A stretch of DNA of 64,000 bases from an uncultured Clostridia bacterium. GTDB taxonomy: Bacteria; Bacillota; Clostridia; Christensenellales; UBA1242. Under the pieces are notes generated by a model that worked only from the letters and a program-made list of their open reading frames with translations, did no database searches and was not told the DNA's origin. Position 1 is the stretch's first letter, and the number at the start of each line of letters is the position of its first letter. The position numbers were made by a program, and so were the translations under genes. Below, in pieces: positions 8,452 through 17,729 of this stretch. The stretch covers positions 434,001 to 498,000 of the forward strand of contig CAKVLP010000001.1 of assembly GCA_934757825.1 (NCBI GenBank), given 5' to 3'.

Positions 8452-8475
8452 CATAGTCCGATTAAATACTAGCGA

Positions 8476-9090
8476 CTAAATTTTGTTTCTAAATGGATTT
8501 CTCTTTGCGTACTTAAAATCTTTTCTCTCTGTGTGTCGCATATCTTTAAGCGCAATTAGTTGGTCGGGATTAACCTTAGACTCAATCACTTTGTAGCCGT
8601 TTTGCCTAAAAAATCTCTCGCTTCGATAGTTTTTCTTGTGAACTTCGGCGGACACACAACTGTGACCTAGCGAATGCTCCTCAATGTATTTAAGCAAACT
8701 GCTTGCAACTCCCATACCTTGCATAGATTTTTTCACGCCAATTTGCAAAATGTGTAGGTCGCTTCCTTCTTCGTTTTTTCTAACATGTTGACCACTGTCA
8801 AGCGAGCAAAACCCAGCAAATTCGCCGTTTACATAAGCGAAAATTAAGTGCTCGGCATAATCGCGAATAAGGCTGTTGTCGCGTAGGAATCCGCCTTTTA
8901 ATTGGTGGTGTTCGTTTATAACCGTGCGCGCCAAATTCATTGATTCCTTGTTAATGGCGGTCTCTCTAATGCCGATTGTTGTGACTTTTTCCTCGCCCAA
9001 CGAGTTTTTGATGCAAGTGTATTTTTCGTCGTATTTCATTATTTTCTTTTCGTAATAATTTCTCAAGTCTTCTAGTTCTTGTGAACTCAT
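8476..9090 (-). CDS. GNAT family N-acetyltransferase
   Basis: 204 residues with an acetyl-CoA-binding GNAT core in the C-terminal two thirds. The pyrophosphate-loop signature is QGMGVASSLL near residue 135, preceded by the beta-4 strand LHILQIGVKKSM and followed by HKKNYRSERFFRQNGYKVI, typical of motif B. It probably acetylates an amine. The N-terminal 50 residues are charged and unassigned. The ATG at 9090 follows GAGGTGAGAGGAAG. It is convergent with mscL. Confidence 0.85.
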   Translation of the reverse strand: MSSQELEDLRNYYEKKIMKYDEKYTCIKNSLGEEKVTTIGIRETAINKESMNLARTVINEHHQLKGGFLRDNSLIRDYAEHLIFAYVNGEFAGFCSLDSGQHVRKNEEGSDLHILQIGVKKSMQGMGVASSLLKYIEEHSLGHSCVSAEVHKKNYRSERFFRQNGYKVIESKVNPDQLIALKDMRHTERKDFKYAKRNPFRNKI

Positions 9091-9202
9091 CTTCCTCTCA
9101 CCTCGCTAAAAATAGTATAACATAATAGCGACCATATTTCAAGGGGTAAATTTGCTTGCGACAACGCGATGTTTTGATGTAAGATAAGTAAAAGGAATTG
9201 AT

Positions 9203-9910
9203 ATGGATTTAATTAAAACCAATTGGACGGAAAAAGACGTTAGGGGCTTAAAAACCTACTTAAAAAGCATCGGAAATCCCGAAAAAGAAAAGTGGACGAG
9301 AAGGGTTATAAACACTCAAATGCCTATGTATGTAATTAAAATGCCACCACTTAGACAAATCGCAAACGAGATAGCAAAAGGAGATATTGAGAGTTATCTA
9401 AAACTCTTTCCTAACGAGTCGTACGAGGAGTGTGTTATCTTAGGTTTTTTAATCCCCAAAATTAAGGATTTTAAAACGCTAAAAACAACCTTAATTAAGT
9501 ACGGGCAATTGGTAGACAATTGGTCGAATTGTGACCAGTTAAAGTTTAGGATAGACAACAATAACGCCCTTGAGTTTTTCCAAATGGCGACCGAGTTTTT
9601 GGAGTCGAAGTATACTTACGTGCGAAGAATAGGGGTTATTATCCTATTTGACTTTGTTAAGTTTGACGAATATGTGGAGCGGGTTTTTGAAAACATAATG
9701 ACACTAAAAAACGACCAAGAATACTACGTAAATATGGCTGTCGCTTGGCTTGTGGCAGAGATGTTTATAAAAAGACGGGAGGAGACTTTGGAGTTTTTAA
9801 AAACCGACCCGCTTAACGCTTTTGCCGTCAACAAAGCAGTGCAAAAATGTCGCGATAGTTTTAGAGTGAGCGCGTCCGACAAGGAAATGCTACTTCAATT
9901 TAAGAAGTGA
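9203..9910 (+). CDS. AlkD-like DNA alkylation repair protein
   Basis: 235 residues, full length for the HEAT-repeat DNA glycosylase AlkD family. Family features are the N-terminal helices with MPPLRQIANEIAKGD, then LIKYGQLVDNWSNCDQLKF (the conserved W/D region of the DNA-binding concave surface) and RRIGVIILFDFV. AlkD removes bulky cationic alkylpurines without base flipping. The start at 9203 follows AAAGGAATTGAT. It is a single gene ended by a terminator. Confidence 0.85.
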   Translation: MDLIKTNWTEKDVRGLKTYLKSIGNPEKEKWTRRVINTQMPMYVIKMPPLRQIANEIAKGDIESYLKLFPNESYEECVILGFLIPKIKDFKTLKTTLIKYGQLVDNWSNCDQLKFRIDNNNALEFFQMATEFLESKYTYVRRIGVIILFDFVKFDEYVERVFENIMTLKNDQEYYVNMAVAWLVAEMFIKRREETLEFLKTDPLNAFAVNKAVQKCRDSFRVSASDKEMLLQFKK

Positions 9911-9977
9911 TTTTAAAGGCGTAATAAATATGATTTTATCTGTACTTTGCGCTATATGGAACAATATAAAAGTAAAT

Positions 9978-10003
9978 ATAAGAGAATATAATTCTCTTTT
10001 TTC
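9978..10003 (+). terminator. Terminator between alkD-like gene and ABC exporter operon
   Basis: AAGAGAAT (9980-9987) pairs with ATTCTCTT (9991-9998), followed by T residues. It may end the upstream gene or act in a leader of the ABC operon. Confidence 0.75.
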
Positions 10004-10032
10004 TTGACTATGGTTTCAAAAATCACTAAAAT
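10004..10032 (+). promoter_or_regulatory. SigA promoter of the ABC exporter operon
   Basis: TTGACT (10004-10009), a 17-base spacer and TAAAAT (10027-10032), immediately after the upstream terminator. An 11-base inverted repeat, ATATGATTTTA at 9928-9938 and TAAAATCATAT at 10027-10037, overlaps the -10. Confidence 0.6.
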
Positions 10033-10122
10033 CATATAGCAAAATTATTTTAATATTTATTGTAAATCTTTATTGAGGTTAATGAATATATATTTAAGGT
10101 TTTTTAATTTTAAGGAGGAAGA

Positions 10123-11871
10123 ATGTTTAACGTCATTTTTAAGAATTTCAAGAAAAGTGAATGGTTATCAATCCTTTTAGTTGTGGTGTTTATCGTGGGT
10201 CAGGTGTGGCTTGACCTAAAACTTCCCGACTATATGCAGGAGATAACCGTGCTCATCAACAACGGCACCGCGACGGTTGGCAAGGTGTTCGCGTCGGGTG
10301 GAATGATGCTACTTTGCGCCGTGGGAAGCGCGCTTATGTCGATTGCAGTCGGCTTTGTTGTGGCTAGGCTTTCGGCGACTGTTTCGGCAAGGCTTAGAGC
10401 GCAAGTTTTTGGAAAAGTGCTAGGATATAGCCATAGCGAAATTAGCAAATTTTCAACATCAAGTCTAATTACGCGTTCCACCAACGATATCTCGCAAATC
10501 CAAGGCTTTATCGCAATGGGAATGCAGTCCACAATCAAAGCGCCAATTTTGGCAGTATGGGCGATATGCAAGATAGCAAACAAAAGTTGGCAGTGGAGTA
10601 CGGCGACAGCAGTTACAATCGGTATACTTTTGGTGGCGGTAATAACAATGTTGTTGCTGGTTTTGCCAAGGTTTAAGAAAATCCAAACCTTGACCGACAA
10701 TCTTAACAACGTGACCCGCGAAAACTTAACAGGTGTGCGAGTTGTGAGGGCTTACAATGCCGAGGGTTATGAGGAAGAAAAGTTTGAAAAAGTAAACAAG
10801 GACATTACGTCCAATCACTTGTTTAGCCAGCGAATTATGTCAATTCTTAATCCGCTTATGACACTTTTAATGAGCGGGCTTAGCCTTGCGATATATTGGA
10901 TTGGCGCAAATATTATCAATGAGGCGCCACTTGCCAACAAGGCGGTTTTGATGGGCGATATGGTCGTATTCTCAGCATACGCTATGCAAGTGGTTATGGC
11001 GTTTATGATGCTTATAATCATATTCGTTATGACTCCAAGAACAATGGTGTCGGCGCGCCGTCTAAATGAGGTTTTGACCACCGAGTCGACTATTATCGAC
11101 GGCGACGGAAATGTGACCCCAGTAGGCGAGGGCGAAGTGGAGTTTAAGCATGTTTGCTTTAAATATCCTAATGCCGACGAATATGTGTTAAAGGACATTA
11201 GTTTCACCGCTAAAAAGGGCGAAACGGTGGCAGTTATCGGCTCGACTGGTTGCGGGAAGAGTACACTTATCAACCTTGTTCCAAGGTTTTATGACGCGAC
11301 CGAGGGTAGTGTGCTACTTGACGGCGTAAATGTTAAGGATTACAAACTTAAAGATTTGCACAACAAGATTGGATATATCTCGCAAAAAGCAGTTATGTTT
11401 GCGGGCACAGTCGAAAGCAATATTTCGCTAGGTGACTACATAAAAGAGCCTACAAAAGAGGATATGATGGACGCCATCAACCTAGCACAAGCGGGCGATT
11501 TTGTTGCAAGCGAAGAGGATTTGCAAAAACCTATCGCTCAGGGAGGCCTTAACGTTTCGGGCGGTCAAAAGCAAAGACTAAGTATTGCAAGAGCACTTCT
11601 TAGAGCGCCAGAAGTTTTGATATTCGACGACACCTTTTCGGCGCTAGATTACAAGACCGATAAAAAACTAAGAAAGGGCATTGAGAAAAAACTAAAAAAT
11701 AGCACTTGTCTGATAGTCGCACAACGAATAGGCACCATTAAAAATGCCGACAAAATAATTGTGCTTGAAGACGGGGAAATCGTTGGAATGGGCAAACACG
11801 ATGACCTGCTTAAAAACTGCAATGTCTACAAAGAAATTGCGTTGTCACAATTAAGCAAGGAGGAACTATAA
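10123..11871 (+). CDS. Heterodimeric ABC exporter, subunit with degenerate ATP site
   Basis: 582 residues: six-helix exporter transmembrane domain (about 1-320) plus a C-terminal nucleotide-binding domain. Walker A is GSTGCGKST (about 373) and the signature is NVSGGQ. Walker B reads VLIFDD, so the catalytic Glu is Asp, and the switch His is Gln (IVAQRIG). These substitutions mark the degenerate half of heterodimeric exporters such as TM287/288 and BmrCD. The partner is encoded one base downstream. The strong site AAGGAGGAAG supports the ATG at 10123. The likely role is multidrug or lipid export; the substrate is unknown. Confidence 0.93.
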   Translation: MFNVIFKNFKKSEWLSILLVVVFIVGQVWLDLKLPDYMQEITVLINNGTATVGKVFASGGMMLLCAVGSALMSIAVGFVVARLSATVSARLRAQVFGKVLGYSHSEISKFSTSSLITRSTNDISQIQGFIAMGMQSTIKAPILAVWAICKIANKSWQWSTATAVTIGILLVAVITMLLLVLPRFKKIQTLTDNLNNVTRENLTGVRVVRAYNAEGYEEEKFEKVNKDITSNHLFSQRIMSILNPLMTLLMSGLSLAIYWIGANIINEAPLANKAVLMGDMVVFSAYAMQVVMAFMMLIIIFVMTPRTMVSARRLNEVLTTESTIIDGDGNVTPVGEGEVEFKHVCFKYPNADEYVLKDISFTAKKGETVAVIGSTGCGKSTLINLVPRFYDATEGSVLLDGVNVKDYKLKDLHNKIGYISQKAVMFAGTVESNISLGDYIKEPTKEDMMDAINLAQAGDFVASEEDLQKPIAQGGLNVSGGQKQRLSIARALLRAPEVLIFDDTFSALDYKTDKKLRKGIEKKLKNSTCLIVAQRIGTIKNADKIIVLEDGEIVGMGKHDDLLKNCNVYKEIALSQLSKEEL

Positions 11872-11872
11872 T

Positions 11873-13666
11873 ATGCCAGGACCAATGAGAGCAGTAAACA
11901 AAGCAAAAGACTTTAAAAAGTCAACAAAAAGGCTGTTTAATTATAGTAAAAAACAAATTGTGTATGTAGTTGTCGCAACAATTTTGGCGGTTCTTAGCAC
12001 GGTTCTAACCTTGATAGGCCCAAACAAACTTAGAGACATAACCAACATTATTGCCGAGCCGTTTGAGATAGTTAGAAACACTCACGTTTGGACGGGAATT
12101 GATGTTAATGCGATATTAAAAATTGCAATATTCCTAGTTGTGATTTACGGAGTGAGCGCACTTTCTGGCTACGGTCAAGGATTTTTGATGAGCGGAGTTA
12201 CGCAAAGAGTGTCAAAGCGAATGCGTGGCGACATCTCCAAAAAAATAAACCGCCTGCCACTAAAATATCTTGACTCAACTCCTTATGGCGACGTGTTAAG
12301 CCGTGTGACCAACGACGTTGACACCGTTTCGCAATCGCTTAACAATAGCATAACAACACTTGTAAGTTCCATAACTTTGTTTTTAGGTTCGGTAATTATG
12401 ATGTTTGTGACCAACTGGATTATGGCAATCTCAGCCATTGTTTCGTCGCTAATAGGCGTGGGGATAATGGGCATTGTTATGGCAAAATCACAAAAATACT
12501 TCAAACAACAACAAGAGGTTTTGGGCGCTTTGAACGGTCAGATTGAAGAGGCGTATTCGGGTCAAACAATCATCAAGGCCTACAACGCCGAAAGGGAAGT
12601 GACCGAAAAATTTGTCGCCAAAAACAACGAACTATATAGTAGTGCGTGGAAATCGCAATTTTTAAGCGGGCTTATGGGGCCGTTAATGAACTTTGTGGGC
12701 AACTTCGGATATGTTGTGGTGTGCATAGTGGGTTCGGCGCTTGCCATAAATGGAAACATCTCATTCGGCGTAATTATCGCGTTTATGGTGTATGTAAGGC
12801 TATTTACTCAGCCACTTGCGCAAATGGCACAGTGCTTGACCAATGTTCAACAACTTGTCGCTGCAAGCGAACGTGTATTTGAATTTTTGGACGAAAAGGA
12901 AATGAGCAATGCTGAGCCTAAGGCACAACTTAAAGACGTTAAGGGCGAGGTTGAATTTAAAATTGTTAAGTTTGGCTACAACCCCGACAAAACAATTATC
13001 CACGATTTTAGCGCTAAGATTAAGCCGGGTCAAAAGGTCGCAATAGTGGGACCAACTGGCGCGGGCAAAACCACGCTTGTAAACCTGCTAATGAGGTTTT
13101 ACGAGATAGAAAGTGGCGAGATTTTAATAGACGGCATCAACATTCAAGATTTGTCGCGAGAAAATGTGCACGATTTATTTGGAATGGTTTTGCAAGACAC
13201 CTGGTGCTTCAATGGCACAATAAAACAAAACATCATTTACTCAAAGCAAGGCGTGACCGACGAGCAAGTTGTTGACGCGTGTCGTGAGTGCGGATTGCAT
13301 CACTTTATTAAGACCTTGCCTGAGGGTTATGACACAGTGCTTAGCGACAACACATCTATCTCCGCCGGTCAAAAACAACTTCTTACAATCGCCCGCGCAA
13401 TGGTTCAAGATAATCCGATGTTGATTTTGGACGAGGCGACCAGTAGCGTGGATACAAGGACTGAGGTGCTTATCCAAAAAGCAATGGATAAACTTATGAA
13501 GGGTCGCACAACATTTGTAATTGCGCATAGACTGTCTACTATCAAAAATGCCGACTTAATCCTTGTATTAAAAGACGGGGACATCGTGGAAAAAGGCAAA
13601 CACGACGACCTATTAAAGCAAGGCGGTTTTTATGCCGAACTTTACAATAGTCAGTTTGAAGAATAA
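11873..13666 (+). CDS. Heterodimeric ABC exporter, catalytic subunit
   Basis: 597 residues with the same exporter architecture as the preceding gene. Walker A is GPTGAGKTT (about 390), Walker B is LILDEATSSVD with a catalytic Glu, and the switch His is kept (VIAHRLSTI). Its own signature is degenerate, ISAGQ instead of LSGGQ. Combined with the upstream subunit this yields one consensus and one degenerate ATP site, as in described heterodimers. The ATG is one base after the previous stop, so expression is translationally coupled. It acts in the cytoplasmic membrane. Confidence 0.93.
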   Translation: MPGPMRAVNKAKDFKKSTKRLFNYSKKQIVYVVVATILAVLSTVLTLIGPNKLRDITNIIAEPFEIVRNTHVWTGIDVNAILKIAIFLVVIYGVSALSGYGQGFLMSGVTQRVSKRMRGDISKKINRLPLKYLDSTPYGDVLSRVTNDVDTVSQSLNNSITTLVSSITLFLGSVIMMFVTNWIMAISAIVSSLIGVGIMGIVMAKSQKYFKQQQEVLGALNGQIEEAYSGQTIIKAYNAEREVTEKFVAKNNELYSSAWKSQFLSGLMGPLMNFVGNFGYVVVCIVGSALAINGNISFGVIIAFMVYVRLFTQPLAQMAQCLTNVQQLVAASERVFEFLDEKEMSNAEPKAQLKDVKGEVEFKIVKFGYNPDKTIIHDFSAKIKPGQKVAIVGPTGAGKTTLVNLLMRFYEIESGEILIDGINIQDLSRENVHDLFGMVLQDTWCFNGTIKQNIIYSKQGVTDEQVVDACRECGLHHFIKTLPEGYDTVLSDNTSISAGQKQLLTIARAMVQDNPMLILDEATSSVDTRTEVLIQKAMDKLMKGRTTFVIAHRLSTIKNADLILVLKDGDIVEKGKHDDLLKQGGFYAELYNSQFEE

Positions 13667-13704
13667 TATATTTGATAATGGTTTGTTTGTAATCGCTTTA
13701 TTTT

Positions 13705-13740
13705 AAAAAAACTCTATCCAATAAAGATAGAGTTTTTTTT
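13705..13740 (+). terminator. Terminator of ABC operon, probably bidirectional
   Basis: ACTCTATC and GATAGAGT arms flanked by A and T runs. It also overlaps the end of the convergent O-antigen-ligase-like gene. Confidence 0.85.
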
Positions 13741-15085
13741 AATCAACTTTTTTAATGTGGTCGGTTTTGTAATTTAGTTTTTTGTAAGCAAAATCGCCTT
13801 GTGTGTTTTTCTCAATTGAGGCAAGTGTAAGAGTGGTAAGTAGTAACACAAACAAGTCCATAGTAGGGGCTTGGTCGGTAAGACCAGTAAGTTCTATAAA
13901 AATTATTAACATTATTAAAAATGCGTTTTGAGCCGACGGGCGTGTAAAGCACACTTTGTATTTTTTGTAATAGAAGTACGCCACAATTATGGTGCCAATA
14001 ACGCCCACACTTGTAAAGTATTGCAAAACTGTGTTGTGAGCAAGGATAATTTTGACCACTGTGTTAAGCGATGGGACTGTTTCGTCGCTTATAAATCCTA
14101 CACCAAACCAAGGGTTTTCGGTAAACTTGTCCCAGCACCAAGGCCATAGGTAGTTTCGACCGTTTCCGCCCGAGCCAAACTTGGAAAGGATAGATCCGAC
14201 TATTATCGACAAGTCTTTGCTAAACGCTATCACGAATAAGCACGTCACGGTTATCACTAGGGTGTATTGCACTTTGTTTTCGCTCGTTGCAAAACTGTAA
14301 GTGGTTAGCCCCACAAATGCAAGCCCCGCAAGCGCGATGTTCATTCGGCAGAAGCATAGGCACACCGATAAGGCTAGGAATGTGGCAATAATGTAGTATA
14401 AGTAATCGTATTTGTTTTTGTGTCCAAGTCCGAATGCGGATAGCATTCCAAGGCATATAAAAAGTGAAACCACATTGATGTTTTGTGCGCCGACTTGCGT
14501 CACTTTGCGGTCAATTATGGCGCTTAAAACGTCACCTGACGATATTAGCAAAATAATGGTTTCAATAGATAGCGCAACTGCACCCGCCATAATGGTTTTT
14601 AGCAAAAACGGCTTTAAGTTTTCGCAAAAGTTGATGGCGATAAAGTAAAATAAATATGCCACAAGCACCGCGCCCACCATCACAAGTTTTTCAAGTGGCC
14701 TTATCTTAAAGAAAAGCCCGCCTAGCAAAAATGCAACCGCTAGACACACAAATCCCCAAAACATATTGCCCTTTTGAAGGGTTAGTTTGTATTTGACTAT
14801 GTGCTTTACTAGGTAGTAAATAAGGCTTAATATCAACAGCCCAAACGCGATAAAATAAACAATAAGGTGCGAGCGGTCAAAGTCGAATTGAATGAAAAAT
14901 GAGATGTAGAGTATTGGTGCAAAGGCGTTTTTGATGTCGGTGCAAAACAAAAGCAAGGTAATCATATAGATTGCCGAGATTATAGCACATACGGTGCTTG
15001 CCTTGACACTCCAACATATTGTCAAAAGCAAAAATAGCACGTATATGGCATATTGAGATTGAATAATCTTTTTAAATTTTGCCAT
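13739..15085 (-). CDS. O-antigen ligase/polymerase-like membrane protein
   Basis: 448 residues, about eleven hydrophobic segments across the whole length. The large extracytoplasmic loop contains NYLWPWCWDKFTENPWFGVGF, resembling the WaaL/Wzy signature ENPxFGxG, followed by HNTVLQYFTSVGVIG. Family members polymerise or ligate glycans on undecaprenyl carriers. In a Gram-positive host the product would be a capsule or cell-wall glycan. No other glycan genes are adjacent except the GtrA-like gene upstream on the same strand, behind its own terminator. Confidence 0.75.
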   Translation of the reverse strand: MAKFKKIIQSQYAIYVLFLLLTICWSVKASTVCAIISAIYMITLLLFCTDIKNAFAPILYISFFIQFDFDRSHLIVYFIAFGLLILSLIYYLVKHIVKYKLTLQKGNMFWGFVCLAVAFLLGGLFFKIRPLEKLVMVGAVLVAYLFYFIAINFCENLKPFLLKTIMAGAVALSIETIILLISSGDVLSAIIDRKVTQVGAQNINVVSLFICLGMLSAFGLGHKNKYDYLYYIIATFLALSVCLCFCRMNIALAGLAFVGLTTYSFATSENKVQYTLVITVTCLFVIAFSKDLSIIVGSILSKFGSGGNGRNYLWPWCWDKFTENPWFGVGFISDETVPSLNTVVKIILAHNTVLQYFTSVGVIGTIIVAYFYYKKYKVCFTRPSAQNAFLIMLIIFIELTGLTDQAPTMDLFVLLLTTLTLASIEKNTQGDFAYKKLNYKTDHIKKVD

Positions 15086-15176
15086 TATGTTTTTTAAACT
15101 GCCCTTAAAAATTTCTATAAATCAACAAATATGTCACAAGTATTATTTGACTTGTGACAAAGTAAATCGTTTTTAC

Positions 15177-15212
15177 TTAAAAAATGGACGCCTAAAACTT
15201 TAAGGTGTCCAT
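15177..15212 (-). terminator. Terminator of the GtrA-like gene
   Basis: ATGGACGCCT pairs with AGGTGTCCAT (10 pairs, one G-U), followed on the minus strand by TTTTTT. Confidence 0.75.
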
Positions 15213-15219
15213 TAGTATT

Positions 15220-15765
15220 TTATTCCTCGTCAAAATCGGTCTGTTTTGGAACATTTTGGTTGTCCATCTTTCCGCGATAAACAACATATTTACAAAACAA
15301 AAATTCGGTTACAAAGTTTAAAATCATGGTTATTGCTAGCACGAGATATTCGTTCCAGTTTGCACCTGTTAGTGCGTCTCCGCCTAGAATGCTAAGCGGT
15401 GTAAACACAAGATAATATCCGAAAACTTCCAACATTGCAATCGGAATGTTTGCTGCCGACTTGAATGTGAATTTGCGGTTGAATGTAAAGTTCCATAGCA
15501 CGCTAAGAGTAAGCGAGATCAGATAACTTGGCCAGTACGACCACTTTACAAGTTCGTTTAGAAGCGTAAACGATATGATTTGAATAATCCCCGCACTTAG
15601 CGAGAAAAACAAAAATTTTAGCGCGCGCATAAGTTCTATTCGCTTAGACGCAAATATCATAGCGGCGTCCTTTGGAGAAAGGTCCTCAGTTGTTTTTTCG
15701 ATTTCCTCAATTTCTTGCTTATTCAGTAAATTTTCGTCCTTCATTTTGGACCTCACTTGTAACAA
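15220..15765 (-). CDS. GtrA family membrane protein
   Basis: 181 residues with four membrane helices in residues 45-165 and the GtrA-type loop SVLWNFTFNRKFTF between helices two and three. GtrA proteins are thought to flip undecaprenyl-linked sugars or assist glycosyltransferases. The first 45 residues are a hydrophilic acidic cytoplasmic extension (EIEEIEKTTEDLS), longer than typical. The start at 15765 is a reasonable choice; a later ATG at 15741 would remove eight residues. Confidence 0.8.
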   Translation of the reverse strand: MLQVRSKMKDENLLNKQEIEEIEKTTEDLSPKDAAMIFASKRIELMRALKFLFFSLSAGIIQIISFTLLNELVKWSYWPSYLISLTLSVLWNFTFNRKFTFKSAANIPIAMLEVFGYYLVFTPLSILGGDALTGANWNEYLVLAITMILNFVTEFLFCKYVVYRGKMDNQNVPKQTDFDEE

Positions 15766-15817
15766 TCATTTAGGTTATTATATCATAATATATTTCTGTT
15801 ACAAAGTGAAAATAACA

Positions 15818-17011
15818 CTAATCTAGTTTTAATGACAATTGATTTGTGTTTGGAATGTCGTGTTTTTTTAATTTTGGCTCGCTTTTTTCTGCCCTAAACA
15901 GCGCATAATCTCTCACAATAGGCGAGTCCTCTTTTTTGTTTGCCACTTCCACAGGAACATTTTGTGTAGTAACCACAACATTATACTTTTTGCTCTTTGG
16001 ATTAAGTGGCTCAATTGGAAACGCCGAAACGGTTGCGAATGAAAACTCTGGCGCAGTCACAACCTCTCCGTTTTCGGCTACTGTATTTGCGAGAACCGAG
16101 TTTAGAAGCGCTGGGATTTCGCTAAAAATTTCTCTGTGGTTTTTGTAAATGTCGTCCAAAATGTTTTTGGCTTCCACGTGGTCAAGCGGGGTGGAGTATA
16201 TGTTTTCAAAAGCCTTGTTTTTAAACAACTTATCCTCGCGCCCATCGCGATTTTCGTATGAAGGATATATTTGAGTGCTAAGTGCCTCTTCAAGCAGTTC
16301 TAGCCTGCTTGCGTCAAACGAATACAATGGCCTATTGTGATTTGCAAGATAGTAGTCGTTTATTTTCTTTCTGTAAAGATAATATTCGCATAGCGTGTAT
16401 ACATTTAGATAGTTTAGGATTGTGTTGTTGCTTTTTGGCGCGTCTTCGCCATATGTGCGACTTTCATATGAGGTGATATCTTCTTTTATAAGGCCTAATA
16501 GATTTCTAAAATCATAGTCGACCTTTTCAAACGAGCGCGCTTTCACGCCGTGATTGATTTCGGTGTTGAGCGCCTCAATGTCCATATTATAACTCTGTTT
16601 TTGGCGCGCCAATATATAATCAAGCACCGCAAACTGACCATATATTTCGTCAAAAAGTTTTAGCGACTTTTTGTGGCGGTCGTTTAGGATTTCTTGTACG
16701 CGGTTGCCGTTAATGGAAAAGTACTTGTACGCTTGTTTTAGTACTGGGTTGGAGGTCATGTAAAAATAGGAGTTTATTGTCCTATACGACTGCGAAAAGC
16801 GGTCGTTTTGAAATTCGTATTTGGTGTGTCCTTGTCCACAATATTTGCTTTGGGAAAGTACGCTTGCCTGCTGTACAACAAGCCCACTCTTCGTTTTGCT
16901 TGGCATTATTATGCAAGGAAGTTCGTCCAAAATGCGCTTTGTTTTGTTGTTTTCGCTCGCGATGGCGCACCTTAACACCGCTCTTAGTATGTTTTCGGTT
17001 TGAATATCCAT
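15818..17011 (-). CDS. Hypothetical 397-residue soluble protein
   Basis: I do not recognise a family. The protein is hydrophilic, rich in Tyr, Asn and Lys, without a signal peptide or membrane helix. Residues 1-300 look mainly helical (for example YLNVYTLCEYYLYRKKINDYYL) and 310-397 look less ordered. The ATG at 17011 follows GAGGTGAAAT. A good promoter overlaps the terminator of the upstream lepB gene, so the gene is transcribed on its own. A structural or regulatory role is possible, but nothing in the sequence shows it. Confidence 0.7.
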   Translation of the reverse strand: MDIQTENILRAVLRCAIASENNKTKRILDELPCIIMPSKTKSGLVVQQASVLSQSKYCGQGHTKYEFQNDRFSQSYRTINSYFYMTSNPVLKQAYKYFSINGNRVQEILNDRHKKSLKLFDEIYGQFAVLDYILARQKQSYNMDIEALNTEINHGVKARSFEKVDYDFRNLLGLIKEDITSYESRTYGEDAPKSNNTILNYLNVYTLCEYYLYRKKINDYYLANHNRPLYSFDASRLELLEEALSTQIYPSYENRDGREDKLFKNKAFENIYSTPLDHVEAKNILDDIYKNHREIFSEIPALLNSVLANTVAENGEVVTAPEFSFATVSAFPIEPLNPKSKKYNVVVTTQNVPVEVANKKEDSPIVRDYALFRAEKSEPKLKKHDIPNTNQLSLKLD

Positions 17012-17042
17012 ATTTCACCTCAAAACCCATATTATTTACTAT

Positions 17043-17071
17043 ATTATAACAAAAAAATTGCTACAATTCAA
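17043..17071 (-). promoter_or_regulatory. SigA promoter embedded in the lepB terminator
   Basis: On the minus strand TTGAAT, 17 bases, TATAAT. The -35 lies in the terminator loop and the spacer covers the 3' arm and T run. Confidence 0.65.
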
Positions 17072-17083
17072 TAGCAATTTTTG
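17048..17083 (-). terminator. lepB terminator
   Basis: Arms AAAATTGCTA and TAGCAATTTT with an eight-base loop, followed on the minus strand by seven T. Confidence 0.8.
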
Positions 17084-17114
17084 ATTTTGTGTATTATGGA
17101 AATTTTTACCTTTT

Positions 17115-17729
17115 TTACTTGAAAATTGGCAAGAAAAGTTGCCTAAATATATCGAGCGATGGCACGCGACCCGCTTTGACCGTGTATTCGACTTTACCTT
17201 GAAGTTGGTCATAACTAAAACACCCGTACTGTGCGCTGTCACTGCTGTTGGCGCGATTGTCACCAAGCACAAAAAACTCGTTTTCGCCCACAACAACGCT
17301 CTTGCCTTGGAATGTTTTAAATTCGTTGTATTTTTTCGTGTTGCCTTCAATGCCGTTTATATATGGCTCGTGAAGACGTTCTCCATTTCGATAAACATAA
17401 TAGTAGCCAGTTACATCTTCTTTTATCTCAATTGTGTCGCCACTAAGTCCGATTACGCGCTTTATTATATCCTTGTCGGAAGTCGAAATAATCACAATGT
17501 CGCCGTAGGTGATTTCGTGCGTTTGGCTGTAATACACAATGTCGCCGTCACTAAAAGTGGGGCACATACTTTCGCCTTTTATCTTGTCCGCAATATACAC
17601 CTTTGAAAATGCGATTAGGATTACAAAAACCGCAACTAAAAACAAAAATAGCGCCGAGCATATCTTGTCGCTAAGCGAGGTTTTCTTTGGGAATATTAAG
17701 TTTCTAAAATTAACTGTTCCTTGTTTCAT
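17115..17729 (-). CDS. lepB: Signal peptidase I
   Basis: 204 residues from the ATG at 17729; a GTG at 17798 would give 227, and neither has a clear ribosome site. One N-terminal membrane helix (ALFLFLVAVFVILIAF) is followed by the catalytic serine in GESMCPT (Ser54 from this start) and the catalytic lysine in DIIKRVIGLSGD (Lys90). The box-E motif GDNRANSSDSAQYG is present. The enzyme removes signal peptides from secreted proteins on the outer face of the membrane. It is monocistronic, ended by a terminator. Confidence 0.93.
   Translation of the reverse strand: MKQGTVNFRNLIFPKKTSLSDKICSALFLFLVAVFVILIAFSKVYIADKIKGESMCPTFSDGDIVYYSQTHEITYGDIVIISTSDKDIIKRVIGLSGDTIEIKEDVTGYYYVYRNGERLHEPYINGIEGNTKKYNEFKTFQGKSVVVGENEFFVLGDNRANSSDSAQYGCFSYDQLQGKVEYTVKAGRVPSLDIFRQLFLPIFK

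Noticed and set aside
10082..10177. Upstream frame MNIYLRFFNF overlapping the ABC exporter start
   Set aside because: The ribosome site is only three bases from the ATG and the frame merely runs into the exporter gene out of phase; too weak to annotate.
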